DNA from: JAKOWB01 sp038363005 | GTDB lineage: Bacteria; Pseudomonadota; Alphaproteobacteria; Kiloniellales; JACOMY01 | Direction of reading: 5' to 3' | DNA length: 64,000 nt | Assembly (NCBI GenBank): GCA_038363005.1 | Contig: JBBQBI010000004.1 | Coordinates: forward strand, 1 to 64,000 | Part shown: piece after piece, positions 1 through 8,332 of the stretch | Layout of the letters: each line of letters begins with the position of its first letter | Numbering within the stretch: position 1 is the stretch's first letter | Made by a program: the position numbers and the translations under genes | Notes under the pieces: model-generated | The model's database searches: none | Told to the model about the DNA's origin: nothing | What the model saw: only the letters and a program-made list of their open reading frames with translations

Positions 1-25
1 TGGCCACAACACCGATTTGGTAAAT

Positions 26-138
26 GTACATGTACGTGGACGGCCTGCCCTTATCACCTTGCGGCGGGCGGCGCACCCCGGGCGCCGCCGCCCGACTTGG
101 CACCAGGCACCGCCCACGAAGAGGAAGGAAGCAAGATC
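26..138 (+). promoter_or_regulatory. Upstream region of the glx cluster
   Basis: Non-coding lead-in to glxB. It contains a 10-base palindrome gtacatgtac at 26-35. It also has a GC-rich hairpin with arms cgggcggc (65-72) and gccgcccg (87-94). A purine-rich ribosome binding site, gaggaagga, lies at 121-129. The palindrome could be an operator and the hairpin a leader structure, but no clear -35/-10 pair is visible. The region may continue upstream of the window. Confidence 0.3.
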
Positions 139-1074
139 ATGTGCGGCATCGCTGGCCTGATCCACCGAGGCAAGACCTCGAATATCGGTGGGGAGATGAC
201 CTCCATGCTGCGGGCGCTGAAGCACCGCGGCCCTGATTCCACCGGCTATGCCATCTATGGCGAGCCCAAGGACACCGAATACGTGATGCGCTTCAAGGTC
301 GCCGAGCAGGAGGACCTGAAGAAGGGCTTCGCTATCCACGACCAAGTGAAGCAGCGTCGCGTCACCGTCGACCAGCGCCTGAAGGAAATGGGCGCCAAGC
401 TGCTGTCGGCGGACGAGGCGACCGAGTACGCCTTCCGCTACCGCATGTCCTTCGATGGCGACATGCGCCGCCTGGCAGACTTCATGGAGGACATCGACGG
501 CGTCGAGATCCTGTCCATCGGCCGCGGCCTGGAGCTGATTAAGGACCTGGGCGACGCCGAGGTGGTGTCGAAGCAGTACGGCATCGGTACCTTTGAGGGC
601 ACGCACGGCATCGGTCACACCCGCATGGCGACGGAATCGGCGGTCGACATCCGCTCCGCCCACCCCTACTGGGCCTACCCCTATTCCGACATCGCAGTGG
701 TGCACAACGGCCAGATCACCAACTACTGGAACAAGCGCCGCGACCTCGAGCGTCGCGGCCACCGTTTCGTCTCCAACTGCGACAGCGAGCTGCTGGCGGT
801 CTACACCGCCGACAACCTGGAGCAGGGCGCCACGCTGTTGGATTCGCTGAAGCAGTCGGTCGAGGAGATCGACGGCGTCTTCACTTATATCATCGCCACC
901 AAGGACGAGCTGGGCATGGCCAAGGACACCATGGCCGCCAAGCCGCTGGTGCTGTTCGAGAGCGACGAAACGGTCGCGCTCGCCTCCGAGGAGATCGCCA
1001 TCCGCGCGATCTTCCCGCAGGAGATCGACACCTTTGATCCGTACGAAGGGGAGGTTCGGGTATGGAAAGCGTGA
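139..1074 (+). CDS. glxB: Class II glutamine amidotransferase, GlxB/MgsA-like
   Basis: Predicted 311-residue Ntn-hydrolase glutaminase that releases ammonia from glutamine for a split glutamate-synthase-like complex. The start at 139 is chosen because it gives Met-Cys-Gly-Ile-Ala-Gly, and Cys2 must become the N-terminal nucleophile. The longer frame from 97 would bury it. Other class II motifs are GHTRMAT near residue 159, HNGQ near 188 and the NCDSE segment near 213. About 100 extra residues separate the N-terminal motif from GHTR, as is common in GlxB-type proteins. The stop overlaps the next gene by 13 bases, so the two are probably translationally coupled. The homologous glx (Sinorhizobium) and mgs (methylotroph N-methylglutamate synthase) sets have the same order, so the exact substrate is not settled by sequence. 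Confidence 0.88.
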   Translation: MCGIAGLIHRGKTSNIGGEMTSMLRALKHRGPDSTGYAIYGEPKDTEYVMRFKVAEQEDLKKGFAIHDQVKQRRVTVDQRLKEMGAKLLSADEATEYAFRYRMSFDGDMRRLADFMEDIDGVEILSIGRGLELIKDLGDAEVVSKQYGIGTFEGTHGIGHTRMATESAVDIRSAHPYWAYPYSDIAVVHNGQITNYWNKRRDLERRGHRFVSNCDSELLAVYTADNLEQGATLLDSLKQSVEEIDGVFTYIIATKDELGMAKDTMAAKPLVLFESDETVALASEEIAIRAIFPQEIDTFDPYEGEVRVWKA

Positions 1075-1928
1075 AGCCGGGCAACACCGACCGCAGCCAG
1101 GTCGACCGCTCGCATGAGATGGGGCTGCACGTCGAGCAGCTGAAGGGGCGCACGCAGCAGCGCTTCTTCAAGCCCGACGAGGAAGCCAACTTCACCTATC
1201 CCGACGGCTACGAGGTCGACTTCAACAAGCGTGCGGAATTCGACGCCAAGGATCTGTCCACCAAGGACGTGAACCTGAAGATCCGCGAGCTGATGAAGTC
1301 CGGCCACGGCACCATCGTGATCAAGAATCCGATGGCCAAGCACGCGCTGGGCGTCGGCATCCTGAACCGGCTGAACCTCTACTTCGAGGGCTCGCTGGGC
1401 TACTTCGGCTGCGGCCTGGTGGACGGCCCGAACATCCGCATCTCGGGCCGCGTGGGCTGGTCCTGCGCCGAGAACATGATGGCCGGCACCATCGTCATCG
1501 AGAAGAACGCCGGCTCGCTGTTCGGCGCTGCGATCCGCGGCGGCGACCTGGTCTGCAAGGGCCACGTCGGCGCGCGCACCGGCATCGACCAGAAGGGCGG
1601 CACCATCATCGTCGGTGGCGACACCGGCGCCTTCACCGGCTTCATGATGCAGCGCGGCCGCATGGTGATCTGCGGTAACGCCGGCAAGAACCTCGGCGAT
1701 TCGATGTACGACGGCATGATCTATGTCGGCGGCGAGGTGAAGGAGCTTGGTGTCGACTGCGTGCCGGGCGAGATGACCGACATCGACCGCGCGTGGCTGA
1801 CCCGCAAGCTGAAGATGTACGACCTCTTCCCGGCCAAGGGCATCGACCACTTCAAGAAGTACGTCGCCGGCAAGCAGCTCTGGAACTACGACAACCTCGA
1901 GCCTTCGGAGAAGAAGCTGGTCCTCTAA
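1062..1928 (+). CDS. glxC: GXGXG-domain protein, GlxC/MgsB-like
   Basis: Predicted 288-residue protein matching the C-terminal GXGXG beta-helix domain of the glutamate synthase large subunit, here as a separate polypeptide. Glycine-rich rungs are visible, such as GSLGYFGCGLVDGPNIRISG, GRVGWSCAENM and GAAIRGGDLVCKG, typical of the right-handed helix that links the amidotransferase and FMN domains in GltB. It starts with ATG inside the end of glxB and is followed after 52 bases by the FMN subunit. It is expected to be a structural subunit of the GlxBCD complex in the cytoplasm. No catalytic residues are expected in this domain. Confidence 0.87.
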   Translation: MESVKPGNTDRSQVDRSHEMGLHVEQLKGRTQQRFFKPDEEANFTYPDGYEVDFNKRAEFDAKDLSTKDVNLKIRELMKSGHGTIVIKNPMAKHALGVGILNRLNLYFEGSLGYFGCGLVDGPNIRISGRVGWSCAENMMAGTIVIEKNAGSLFGAAIRGGDLVCKGHVGARTGIDQKGGTIIVGGDTGAFTGFMMQRGRMVICGNAGKNLGDSMYDGMIYVGGEVKELGVDCVPGEMTDIDRAWLTRKLKMYDLFPAKGIDHFKKYVAGKQLWNYDNLEPSEKKLVL

Positions 1929-1980
1929 GGGACCAGCCGCTTCGCCCCGAACGCCACGAGCCACAAGAGGAACAGATCCG

Positions 1981-3357
1981 ATGGCCAACCAGCCTCTCCC
2001 CGCCGAGAAGCCGCAAAAGAAGGCGCTCAGCCGCGACACCAATCGCCTGGGCAGCTCCTTCGTCTTCCCGCCGCACGTCATCGACGACATCCACATCAAG
2101 GCCGAACTCGGCCGTTACCGGATGCGCGGCTTTTCGCTGTTCAAGAAGATCCCGCACTGGGATGACCTGACTTTCCTGCCCGGCACGCTGACCCGCTTCG
2201 TCATCGAGGGCTACCGCGAGAAGTGCATCACCAAGACGGTGCTGGGCCCCAATGCCAAGCGCCCCATGGTGCTCGATATCCCGGTCTACATCACCGGCAT
2301 GTCCTTCGGTGCGCTGAGCTACGAGGCGAAGATCGCGCTGGCACGCGGCGCCACCATGGCGGGCTCGGCCACCTGCTCGGGCGAGGGCGGCATGATCCCC
2401 GACGAGCGCCGCTTCAGCTCGAAGTGGTACTACCAGTGCATCCAGAGCCGCTATGGCTTCAACCCGCACCACCTGCGCCTTGCCGACGCGGTGGAGTTCT
2501 TCATCGGCCAGGGCTGCAAGGTCGGCCTCGGCGGGCACCTGATGGGCCAGAAGGTCACCGACATGGTGGCCGAGATGCGCTCGCTGCCCGCCGGCATCGA
2601 CCAGCGTTCGCCGGCGCGCCATCCTGACTGGATGGGCCCCGACGACCTGGCGCTGAAGATCCAGGAGGTGCGCGAGGCCACCAACCACGAGATTCCGATC
2701 CAGTTGAAGCTGGGTGCGGCGCGCGTCTATGACGACGTCCGCATGGCGGCGAAGACCGGGCCGGACATCATCTACATCGACGGCATGGAGGGCGGCACCG
2801 GCGCCGGCCCGCACCTGGCGACCGAGGAGACCGGCGTTCCGGGCATCGCCGCGGTCCGCCAGGCGCGCAAGGCGCTGGACGACGTCGGCATGACCGGGCA
2901 GATCTCGCTGGTCTACGCCGGCGGCATCCGCAACGGCGGCGACCTGGCCAAGGCGCTGGCGCTGGGCGCCGACGCGGTGGCCATCGGGCACTCCTCGCTG
3001 ATGGCGCTGAACTGCAACAAGGACATCCCTGAGGCCGACTACGAGAAGGAAGTCGGCGTCGAGGCCGGCCACTGCTACCACTGCCACACCGGGCGCTGCC
3101 CGGTCGGCGTGGCGACGCAGGACCCGGTGCTGCGCAAGCGGCTGGATCCGGACGAGGCGGCCGAGCGGGTCTACAACTTCCTGCACACGCTGACGATGGA
3201 ATGCCAGATGATGGCGCGCGCCTGTGGCAAGACCAACATCCACTCGCTCGAGCCGGAAGACCTGGCGGCGCTGACCATGGAAGCCTCCGCCCTGGCCGCG
3301 GTCCCGCTGGCCGGCACCGACTACACGGTCGGCGTCAAAGACTACCACCACCTCTGA
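1981..3357 (+). CDS. glxD: FMN-binding glutamate synthase-like subunit, GlxD/MgsC-like
   Basis: Predicted 458-residue TIM-barrel subunit corresponding to the FMN/2-oxoglutarate domain of glutamate synthase. Visible features are the ITGMSFGALSYEAK segment near residue 104, the ATCSGEGGM stretch and the phosphate-binding GGIRNGGDLAKAL near 317. A cysteine cluster CYHCHTGRCPVG near 365-376 matches the 3Fe-4S site of GltB. A purine-rich RBS (agaggaac) precedes the ATG. With GlxB and GlxC it makes a complete split synthase that would transfer glutamine amide nitrogen, or methylamine in MgsABC enzymes, to a keto acid. No small NADPH-GltD subunit lies next to it, so the electron donor is unknown. 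Confidence 0.88.
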   Translation: MANQPLPAEKPQKKALSRDTNRLGSSFVFPPHVIDDIHIKAELGRYRMRGFSLFKKIPHWDDLTFLPGTLTRFVIEGYREKCITKTVLGPNAKRPMVLDIPVYITGMSFGALSYEAKIALARGATMAGSATCSGEGGMIPDERRFSSKWYYQCIQSRYGFNPHHLRLADAVEFFIGQGCKVGLGGHLMGQKVTDMVAEMRSLPAGIDQRSPARHPDWMGPDDLALKIQEVREATNHEIPIQLKLGAARVYDDVRMAAKTGPDIIYIDGMEGGTGAGPHLATEETGVPGIAAVRQARKALDDVGMTGQISLVYAGGIRNGGDLAKALALGADAVAIGHSSLMALNCNKDIPEADYEKEVGVEAGHCYHCHTGRCPVGVATQDPVLRKRLDPDEAAERVYNFLHTLTMECQMMARACGKTNIHSLEPEDLAALTMEASALAAVPLAGTDYTVGVKDYHHL

Positions 3358-3374
3358 GCACAGGAGACGCCCAC

Positions 3375-3788
3375 ATGGCAGGCACCTCGTACAAGGGCTC
3401 GCAGATCAAGGACGTCGACCAGTTCCTCAAGGGGGACGGTATCGACTCCGAGCGCGAGAAGACCATCGGTCAGCACATCGGCTATCGCTATGACGTCAAT
3501 CTGCTGCCCGACTACAGCAAGCTCACGACCTTCCTGAAGAGCTACATGGAAGCCATGGGCTGGGACGACCTCAACTGGCTGGAAGACGTGCACATGGGCT
3601 ACGAGGAAGGCCGCCCGGCCATCTTCGACCGCAACGTCAACGGCTGGGTGACCATCCCGGAAGGCACCAAGCTGCCGGAGACCCAGCAGGATCGCGACAT
3701 GATCGCGCGCGAGCTGCTGATCAAGTTCCAGATGTCCAAGCGGCATCCGATGATCGACCTGAACAAGGCCTATCGGAAGTTCTGGTAA
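3375..3788 (+). CDS. Unrecognised 137-residue protein of the glx operon
   Basis: Starts at ATG 3375, with an aggaga RBS at 3362-3367 and only 17 bases after glxD, so it is almost certainly in the same operon. I do not recognise the family. The protein is soluble-looking, with no signal peptide or membrane segment. It is rich in charged and aromatic residues, with motifs such as GYRYDVNLLPDYSKL, MGWDDLNWLEDVHMGYEEG and a C-terminal KAYRKFW. There are no cysteines, which argues against an iron-sulfur ferredoxin-like role. A terminator follows directly. It may be an accessory subunit or assembly factor of the GlxBCD enzyme; this is inference from position only. Confidence 0.8.
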   Translation: MAGTSYKGSQIKDVDQFLKGDGIDSEREKTIGQHIGYRYDVNLLPDYSKLTTFLKSYMEAMGWDDLNWLEDVHMGYEEGRPAIFDRNVNGWVTIPEGTKLPETQQDRDMIARELLIKFQMSKRHPMIDLNKAYRKFW

Positions 3789-3808
3789 CGCAGTACCCCA
3801 TGTCCTCC

Positions 3809-3847
3809 AACCCCGCCACCGGGCACACCCGGCGGCGGGGTTTTTTT
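3809..3847 (+). terminator. Rho-independent terminator of the glx operon
   Basis: Arms aaccccgccaccggg and cccggcggcggggtt, with one mismatch and a short cac/a loop, are followed by seven T bases on the plus strand. It sits 20 bases after the last glx-cluster gene and before the convergent cupin gene. Confidence 0.85.
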
Positions 3848-3864
3848 GTGGAGTGAGGGCAGCG

Positions 3865-4344
3865 TCAGTAGGCCGAGCCGTCTTTGCGCGTGATGGCGTA
3901 GTCGTTGCCGTCCTGCGACTCCTGCCGCATGTCCACGTCGGGATAGGTCACGACGTCGGGGCCCTGGCGGTCGCCGACCTCCAGATAGAGCGCGTCCAGG
4001 CTGCCGCGATTGACCAGCTGGTGGCCGTTCGCCAGGCCGGCGGGGAAGCCAATGCACTGGCCGGCGACGAAGCGTTCCTCGCCGCGGTCGGTGATCAGCG
4101 TCAGCTCGCCCTCCAGCAGCCAGACGAACTCGTCCTGCGCCGAATGCCAGTGCCGCTGCGAGGAGATTTCCCCTGGCGGCAGGCGGGTCAGGTTGACGCC
4201 GAAATTGGTCAGGCTGGCAGCCTCGCCTAGGACCCATTTCTCGCGCTGCTTGATCTGCGTCTTCAGCGGTGTCGGGTAGTTGCTGCCCTCCCGGCGCGGC
4301 ACGTCCTTGGGCCAGAAGGGGCGGGCGGCCAGCGGCGCGGTCAT
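3865..4344 (-). CDS. Cupin-domain protein
   Basis: 159-residue single-domain cupin. Motif 1 is visible as HWHSAQDEFVWLLEGELTL near residues 65-83, with two histidines and a glutamate in metal-ligand positions. Motif 2 follows as GFPAGLANGHQLVN near 98-111, with the last histidine ligand. Such small cupins may be enzymes such as isomerases or dioxygenases, or ligand sensors. The substrate cannot be read from the sequence. It lies one base after the 198-residue gene upstream on the same strand, so the two are probably co-transcribed, and it converges on the glx terminator. Confidence 0.85.
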   Translation of the reverse strand: MTAPLAARPFWPKDVPRREGSNYPTPLKTQIKQREKWVLGEAASLTNFGVNLTRLPPGEISSQRHWHSAQDEFVWLLEGELTLITDRGEERFVAGQCIGFPAGLANGHQLVNRGSLDALYLEVGDRQGPDVVTYPDVDMRQESQDGNDYAITRKDGSAY

Positions 4345-4345
4345 C

Positions 4346-4942
4346 TCAGTTGCCTCCGAGCGGCGGGTCGGCCAAGGCGTGCGACCAGTCGGGCAGGAAG
4401 GCCAGGATCTTCACGCCGCCCGGCAGGTTGGGATTGAACAGCGAGTTGTGCCAGAAGGTCGCCTGCCAGGCGGCGTCCTTCTCGGCCAGCAAGCGCACCT
4501 CGCAGGGAATGCGATAGCTCTGGCGGAACTGCTGGAAGTCCAGGCGCGCCTTGCCCAGGTGGACCAGCTGCGCGGCGAAGCGCGAGTCCGGGGCGAACAG
4601 CGCGGTCATCACGTCGGTGAACTCCCGCGCTTTCTGATAGAAAGTGCCCTGCAGCAGCTTCACGCCATCTTCCAGGCGCAGCAGCGGGTCGACCGTGCGC
4701 CGCACGATGTGCTTCAGCTGCATGATGGTCTCGTGCGGTTCGCGCCGGTTCAGCAGCACGGTGAAGGGCCCCTCCGCCTCCTCGTGCCCGGCTGGCGTGA
4801 TCATGGGGCGCATGCCGTCCGACGGCCGGCCACCCAGCTCGCGCACGGCGATCTGCCGGATCCGGCACTGCCAGCCCAGGAAATGGTCGCGCAGTTCGGC
4901 CTGCGCCTCGCCCATCAGCACCACCTTGTTCTCGTCGCTCAT
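4346..4942 (-). CDS. Conserved hypothetical protein, 198 residues
   Basis: The family is not recognised with confidence. The start is set at ATG 4942 (MSDENKVVL); a GTG two codons upstream is possible. The protein is cytoplasmic-looking, without membrane segments. Segments such as FLGWQCRIRQIAVRELGGRP, GHEEAEGPFTVLLNRREPHE and an aromatic FWHNSLFNPNLPGG near the C-terminus look conserved in composition rather than low-complexity. It is the first gene of a two-gene unit with the cupin, so a joint metabolic role is possible. The opposite-strand frames here are shadows. Confidence 0.8.
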   Translation of the reverse strand: MSDENKVVLMGEAQAELRDHFLGWQCRIRQIAVRELGGRPSDGMRPMITPAGHEEAEGPFTVLLNRREPHETIMQLKHIVRRTVDPLLRLEDGVKLLQGTFYQKAREFTDVMTALFAPDSRFAAQLVHLGKARLDFQQFRQSYRIPCEVRLLAEKDAAWQATFWHNSLFNPNLPGGVKILAFLPDWSHALADPPLGGN

Positions 4943-5055
4943 CGCCACACCCTTTGCGTCCCTGCTTCAATGTAGGGGGACCTGTGCAGCCTTGCCACGT
5001 CCGCAAGCGACACCCGCGCTGCTAATCTCGGCGGCCCTGCATGACGGGAGCCACC

Positions 5056-5928
5056 ATGTCGCCAGCCCTCTGGGGCGCGGGCACCGCCCTGAGCTGGGGT
5101 GGCGCCGACATCATCGGCCGCTGGACCGGCGGGCGTTTCGGCGCCGCCGTGGCGCTGGCCGGCACCATGCTGGCCTCGGTCGCGGTGCTGGGCGGCCTGC
5201 TGCTGCTGCAGGGCCAGCCGCTGGTCGCCGCCTGGCGCCACCTGCCCATCCCTCTGCTGGCCGGCGTGGCCAACGCCATCGGCACGCTCTGCCTGATCCT
5301 GGCGCTGGTGCGCGGGCCCATCGTCGTCACCTCGCCGATCACCGCCAGCTATCCGGTGGTCAACCTGCTGCTGGCGCTGCTGGCCGGGGTGGTGCCGACG
5401 ATGGAGCAGTGGCTGGCGATGGGCGTGGTGATGGCCGGCGTGCTGCTGGTGTCGCGCGGCGCCGCCGCGGCGGTGCCCGACGGCGCGGCGCCGCCGGATC
5501 GCCGCCGGCTGCTGGTCTCCATCGCCATCGCCCTGATGAGCGCGCTGGGCTTCGCGCTTTCGATCCACGGTATCCAGCTGGTGAGTGCCGAGCAGGGCGA
5601 GCTGCAGGCCACCTTCCTGATGCGGGTCGGCGGCGCGGTCACCGCCGTGGCCATCCTGCTGGCGCTGCCCACGCGCCGCCGCCGGGTGCCGGCGCGCTGG
5701 TGGCCGGTGCTGGCGCTGCAGGGGCTGCTCGACGGCGGCGCCTATGTGCTGCTGCTCTATGGCAGCCAGGGCGCCGGCGCGCAGATCGTCGTGGTGGTGG
5801 CCGCGGCCTACTGCGTGGTGCCGGTGCTGTTCGGCCGCTTCGTGCTGAAGGAGCACATGGGCTGGCCGCAGCTTCTGGGCCTGGTCGCCATCGTCGCCGG
5901 TGTCGCCTACCTGGCGGGCGCCGGGTGA
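5056..5928 (+). CDS. EamA/DMT-superfamily transporter
   Basis: 290-residue inner-membrane protein with about ten hydrophobic segments in two homologous halves, the usual EamA pattern. The second half carries the ALQGLLDGGAYVLLLYGS and VVVAAAYCVVPVLFGRFVL helices. The start at 5056 is preferred over 5041 because gggag lies at 5045-5049 with good spacing. Members of this family export metabolites, drugs or amino acids; the substrate is unknown here. It is divergent from the cupin operon and convergent with ybaK, with an 7-base gap to it. Confidence 0.85.
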   Translation: MSPALWGAGTALSWGGADIIGRWTGGRFGAAVALAGTMLASVAVLGGLLLLQGQPLVAAWRHLPIPLLAGVANAIGTLCLILALVRGPIVVTSPITASYPVVNLLLALLAGVVPTMEQWLAMGVVMAGVLLVSRGAAAAVPDGAAPPDRRRLLVSIAIALMSALGFALSIHGIQLVSAEQGELQATFLMRVGGAVTAVAILLALPTRRRRVPARWWPVLALQGLLDGGAYVLLLYGSQGAGAQIVVVVAAAYCVVPVLFGRFVLKEHMGWPQLLGLVAIVAGVAYLAGAG

Positions 5929-5935
5929 CGGCGAG

Positions 5936-6424
5936 CTAGTCCTTGCGCAGGTCGGCCACGGTCCCGCCGGACAACGTCCTGAGCTCTGCCGGCGTGAGCT
6001 GAAAGACTGCGTTCGGTGTGCCGGCGGCGGCCCAGATCGACTCCAGTCGAAACAGGTCCTCGTCCAGCAGGGTCACCGGCGGCTCGGCGTGGCCAATCGG
6101 CGGGATGCCGCCGATGGCGAAGCCGGTCTTGGCGCGCACGAACTCTGGATCGGCGCGCTCGATCTTCTCGCCCAGGATCGCCGCGACCTTCTTCTCGTCC
6201 ACCCGGTTAGCGCCGCTGGCGATGATCAGCACCGGACGGCCGGAGTCGCGGGCGCGGAACACCAGCGACTTGGCGATTTGCGCCACGGCGCAGCCGACCG
6301 CGGCGGCGGCTTCCTCGCTGGTGCGGGTAGAGGCCGGGAACTCCCGCACCGTCAAGGTCAGGCCCTGGGCGTCGAGCGCCGCCTGCACCCGCCGGGCGCT
6401 GTCCTTCAGCGGCGCCGTGCTCAT
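5936..6424 (-). CDS. ybaK: YbaK/ProX-type aminoacyl-tRNA deacylase
   Basis: 162-residue YbaK/EbsC-fold protein, expected to hydrolyse mischarged tRNA (Cys-tRNA-Pro or Ala-tRNA-Pro). The conserved AKSLVFRA segment near residue 50 supplies the catalytic lysine of the family. GFAIGGIPPIGH near 103-114 forms the substrate-binding loop. The start ATG overlaps the proC stop codon in ATGA, so translation is coupled. The pairing with a proline biosynthesis gene fits a proline quality-control function, although the precise tRNA cleared is an inference. Confidence 0.87.
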   Translation of the reverse strand: MSTAPLKDSARRVQAALDAQGLTLTVREFPASTRTSEEAAAAVGCAVAQIAKSLVFRARDSGRPVLIIASGANRVDEKKVAAILGEKIERADPEFVRAKTGFAIGGIPPIGHAEPPVTLLDEDLFRLESIWAAAGTPNAVFQLTPAELRTLSGGTVADLRKD

Positions 6425-7239
6425 CCCGCCAGCTCGCGACTCCGCCGCGTGGCGGCGGCGATGGCGCGGGTGACGATGGGCTGCAGGCCGTCGTCGGCCA
6501 TCATGACCTTCAGTGCCTCCAGCGTGGTGCCGGCCGGCGAGGTCACGTTCTGCCGCAGCTGCGCGGGCGACTCCGACGACTGGTGCAGCAGCTCGCCCGA
6601 CCCCGCCACGGTGACGCGCGCCAGGCGCTCCGCCAGGTCCTGTGGCAGGCCGCTGGCGCGTCCGGCCTCGGCCAGCATCTCTGCCAGCAGGAAGACATAG
6701 GCCGGGCCGCCGCCGGAGACGGCGGTGACAACGTCGATCATGGCCTCGTCCTCGACCCAGGCGGTCTCGCCCACCGCGGCCATCAGCGTCTCGGCCTGCT
6801 GCTTCTGCTCGGCCGTGACGCCGGGGCCGGCGATCAGCACCGACATGCCGCGGCCGACCGCCGCCGGGGTGTTGGGCATGGCCCGCACCAGCTGGGCGGA
6901 GTCGCCGAAATGCTGGCGGAAATAGCCCAGCGTCTTGCCGGCCGCGATGGAGAGCACCAGCGTGCCAGGACGGATCAGCCTGGCCAGCGGCGCCATGACC
7001 TCGTCCATCTTCTGCGGCTTCACCGCCAGCAGGATGAGGGCGAAGCTGGAGTCGGTGGCGAGGTCGGCCACGGCGTCCACCACGGTGGCGCCGCGCCGGG
7101 CGAAGTCGGTCACCGCTGAGGGGTTGGGCTCGACCAGCGTCACATCGCGGGCGGCGACGCCGCGCTCCAGCCAGCCGGCCAGCAGCGCGCCACCCATCTT
7201 GCCGCAGCCGACCAGCAGCAGCGGCCCTTGAATTGTCAT
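6421..7239 (-). CDS. proC: Pyrroline-5-carboxylate reductase
   Basis: 272-residue enzyme of the last proline biosynthesis step, reducing 1-pyrroline-5-carboxylate with NAD(P)H. The N-terminal Rossmann motif LLVGCGKMGGALLAGWL is at residues 8-24. The C-terminal dimerisation domain carries VSGGGPAYVFLLAEML and the signature segment ending in GTTLEAL. Length is typical. It is first in a two-gene unit with ybaK and lies 63 bases downstream of the YbjN-like gene on the same strand. Confidence 0.95.
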   Translation of the reverse strand: MTIQGPLLLVGCGKMGGALLAGWLERGVAARDVTLVEPNPSAVTDFARRGATVVDAVADLATDSSFALILLAVKPQKMDEVMAPLARLIRPGTLVLSIAAGKTLGYFRQHFGDSAQLVRAMPNTPAAVGRGMSVLIAGPGVTAEQKQQAETLMAAVGETAWVEDEAMIDVVTAVSGGGPAYVFLLAEMLAEAGRASGLPQDLAERLARVTVAGSGELLHQSSESPAQLRQNVTSPAGTTLEALKVMMADDGLQPIVTRAIAAATRRSRELAG

Positions 7240-7302
7240 GGGACTGGGAACCTCCGTTGGAAATACGTCGCGCGGAGGCCCCGTCCTGGTGGGCGGCGGG
7301 GC

Positions 7303-7803
7303 TTAGGCCTCGCCGACCGTGTCCATGAGCGCCGCCTCCAGCGCATCCTTCACGTTCTTGCCGCCCCAGACGACCAGTTGCAAGGCCGGATAGACCCGCT
7401 CGCTCTCGGTCACCGCGCAGTCGACGATGTCTTCGAGCTGCTCGGGCGCCAGGCCGATGGTGCCGCGCAGCGGCATGGTGTGGCGGAAGGAGACCATGCC
7501 GTCATCGGCGGCGATGTCGAAGTGGCCGAGCCAGAGCCGCTCGTTGGCGGCCGCGATCAGCTCTGCCACGGTCCGGCGGCGCGGATTGGGCACCTTCACG
7601 TCAAGATGGCAGGAGACGTACATCGACGCCGCCTGCTCATGCCACACGACGCAGAGGTGGTAATCGCACCAGCGCCCCTTGATCTCGACCACCATCTCGG
7701 AGTCGCTGGCGCGGTCGAAGGCCCAGTCGTTGGCCAGCACCAGCTCCTCCAACAGGTCAATCGGATTGGCTTGCGGACGGGTTTCGCTAACAAGGCCGAC
7801 CAT
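7303..7803 (-). CDS. YbjN-domain protein
   Basis: 166-residue protein resembling the YbjN family, whose fold is like that of type III secretion chaperones. N-terminal PIDLLEELVLANDWAFDRA, central GRWCDYHLCVVW and LIAAANERLWLGHFDI are characteristic. The stop is only 63 bases before proC, so read-through into proC-ybaK is possible. The YbjN family has been linked to stress and motility regulation in enterobacteria; its role here is unknown. Confidence 0.8.
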   Translation of the reverse strand: MVGLVSETRPQANPIDLLEELVLANDWAFDRASDSEMVVEIKGRWCDYHLCVVWHEQAASMYVSCHLDVKVPNPRRRTVAELIAAANERLWLGHFDIAADDGMVSFRHTMPLRGTIGLAPEQLEDIVDCAVTESERVYPALQLVVWGGKNVKDALEAALMDTVGEA

Positions 7804-8036
7804 GGCTGCTCCCCTCTCGGAAGACTGCGCCGACGGACCTTGGCCACCCTTTTCGGCCGGCTTCTGCCGCCAGCGGCGGGCGTCGCCTGGAATCTCCTCG
7901 TTACCCGGCTAGCTTGGTGCCACCCCTAGCCCTTGGGTACGTAGGAAACCCACCCACCAAGATTTAGCGTGCCACCGCCGGCAGGGGCTGACAAGCATTG
8001 ATCCCGCAGCGCGGCATTAAATCTTCGTGGCGGCGC
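7804..8036. other. Intergenic region between ubiK and the YbjN gene
   Basis: 233 bases without a convincing gene. An 8-base inverted repeat, aagattta (7959-7966) and taaatctt (8018-8025), is separated by 51 bases. The region probably holds the promoter of the YbjN-proC-ybaK unit and the end of the ubiK transcript. I see no canonical terminator. Confidence 0.4.
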
Positions 8037-8303
8037 CTAGGGTGCCTTGCCGGCCAGCGCCGCGAGCTGCGCTTCCAGCGCGGCGACGCGCTGGCTCAGG
8101 GCTTCCTGTTCGTTGCGCGCGGCTTCTGCCAGGGCCTGCACCACCTCGAACTCCTCGCGGCTCACCAGGTCCATCTGGCGGACCAGGCGTTCCAGCGGGA
8201 CGCGCAGCTTGGCTTCGACCTCGCCCTTCAGGCCGGCGGCGGCGCCCAGCGCACCGGAAAAGAGCTTGGCCAGGTCGTCCACCAGCTTGTTCTCGCTCTG
8301 CAT
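8037..8303 (-). CDS. ubiK: UbiK-family accessory factor (BMFP domain)
   Basis: 88-residue protein of the UbiK/YqiC family. An N-terminal amphipathic stretch (ENKLVDDLAKLFSGALGAA) is followed by a predicted coiled coil ending in ALSQRVAALEAQLAALAG. Known family members trimerise and help ubiquinone biosynthesis by interacting with UbiJ. No ubiJ is visible here. Length and architecture are typical. It lies 29 bases downstream of the thioesterase gene, likely in one operon. Confidence 0.88.
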   Translation of the reverse strand: MQSENKLVDDLAKLFSGALGAAAGLKGEVEAKLRVPLERLVRQMDLVSREEFEVVQALAEAARNEQEALSQRVAALEAQLAALAGKAP

Positions 8304-8332
8304 GCTCCGGCTCCTTGAAGGCAGAAGGACAG

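Noticed and set aside
1852..3351. Minus-strand frame of 499 residues over glxD
   Set aside because: It lies opposite a clearly identified FMN glutamate-synthase gene and its composition is a codon-shadow.
7959..8025. Inverted repeat aagattta / taaatctt as an operator
   Set aside because: Only eight bases, far apart, and with no other support; kept as a note in the intergenic entry.
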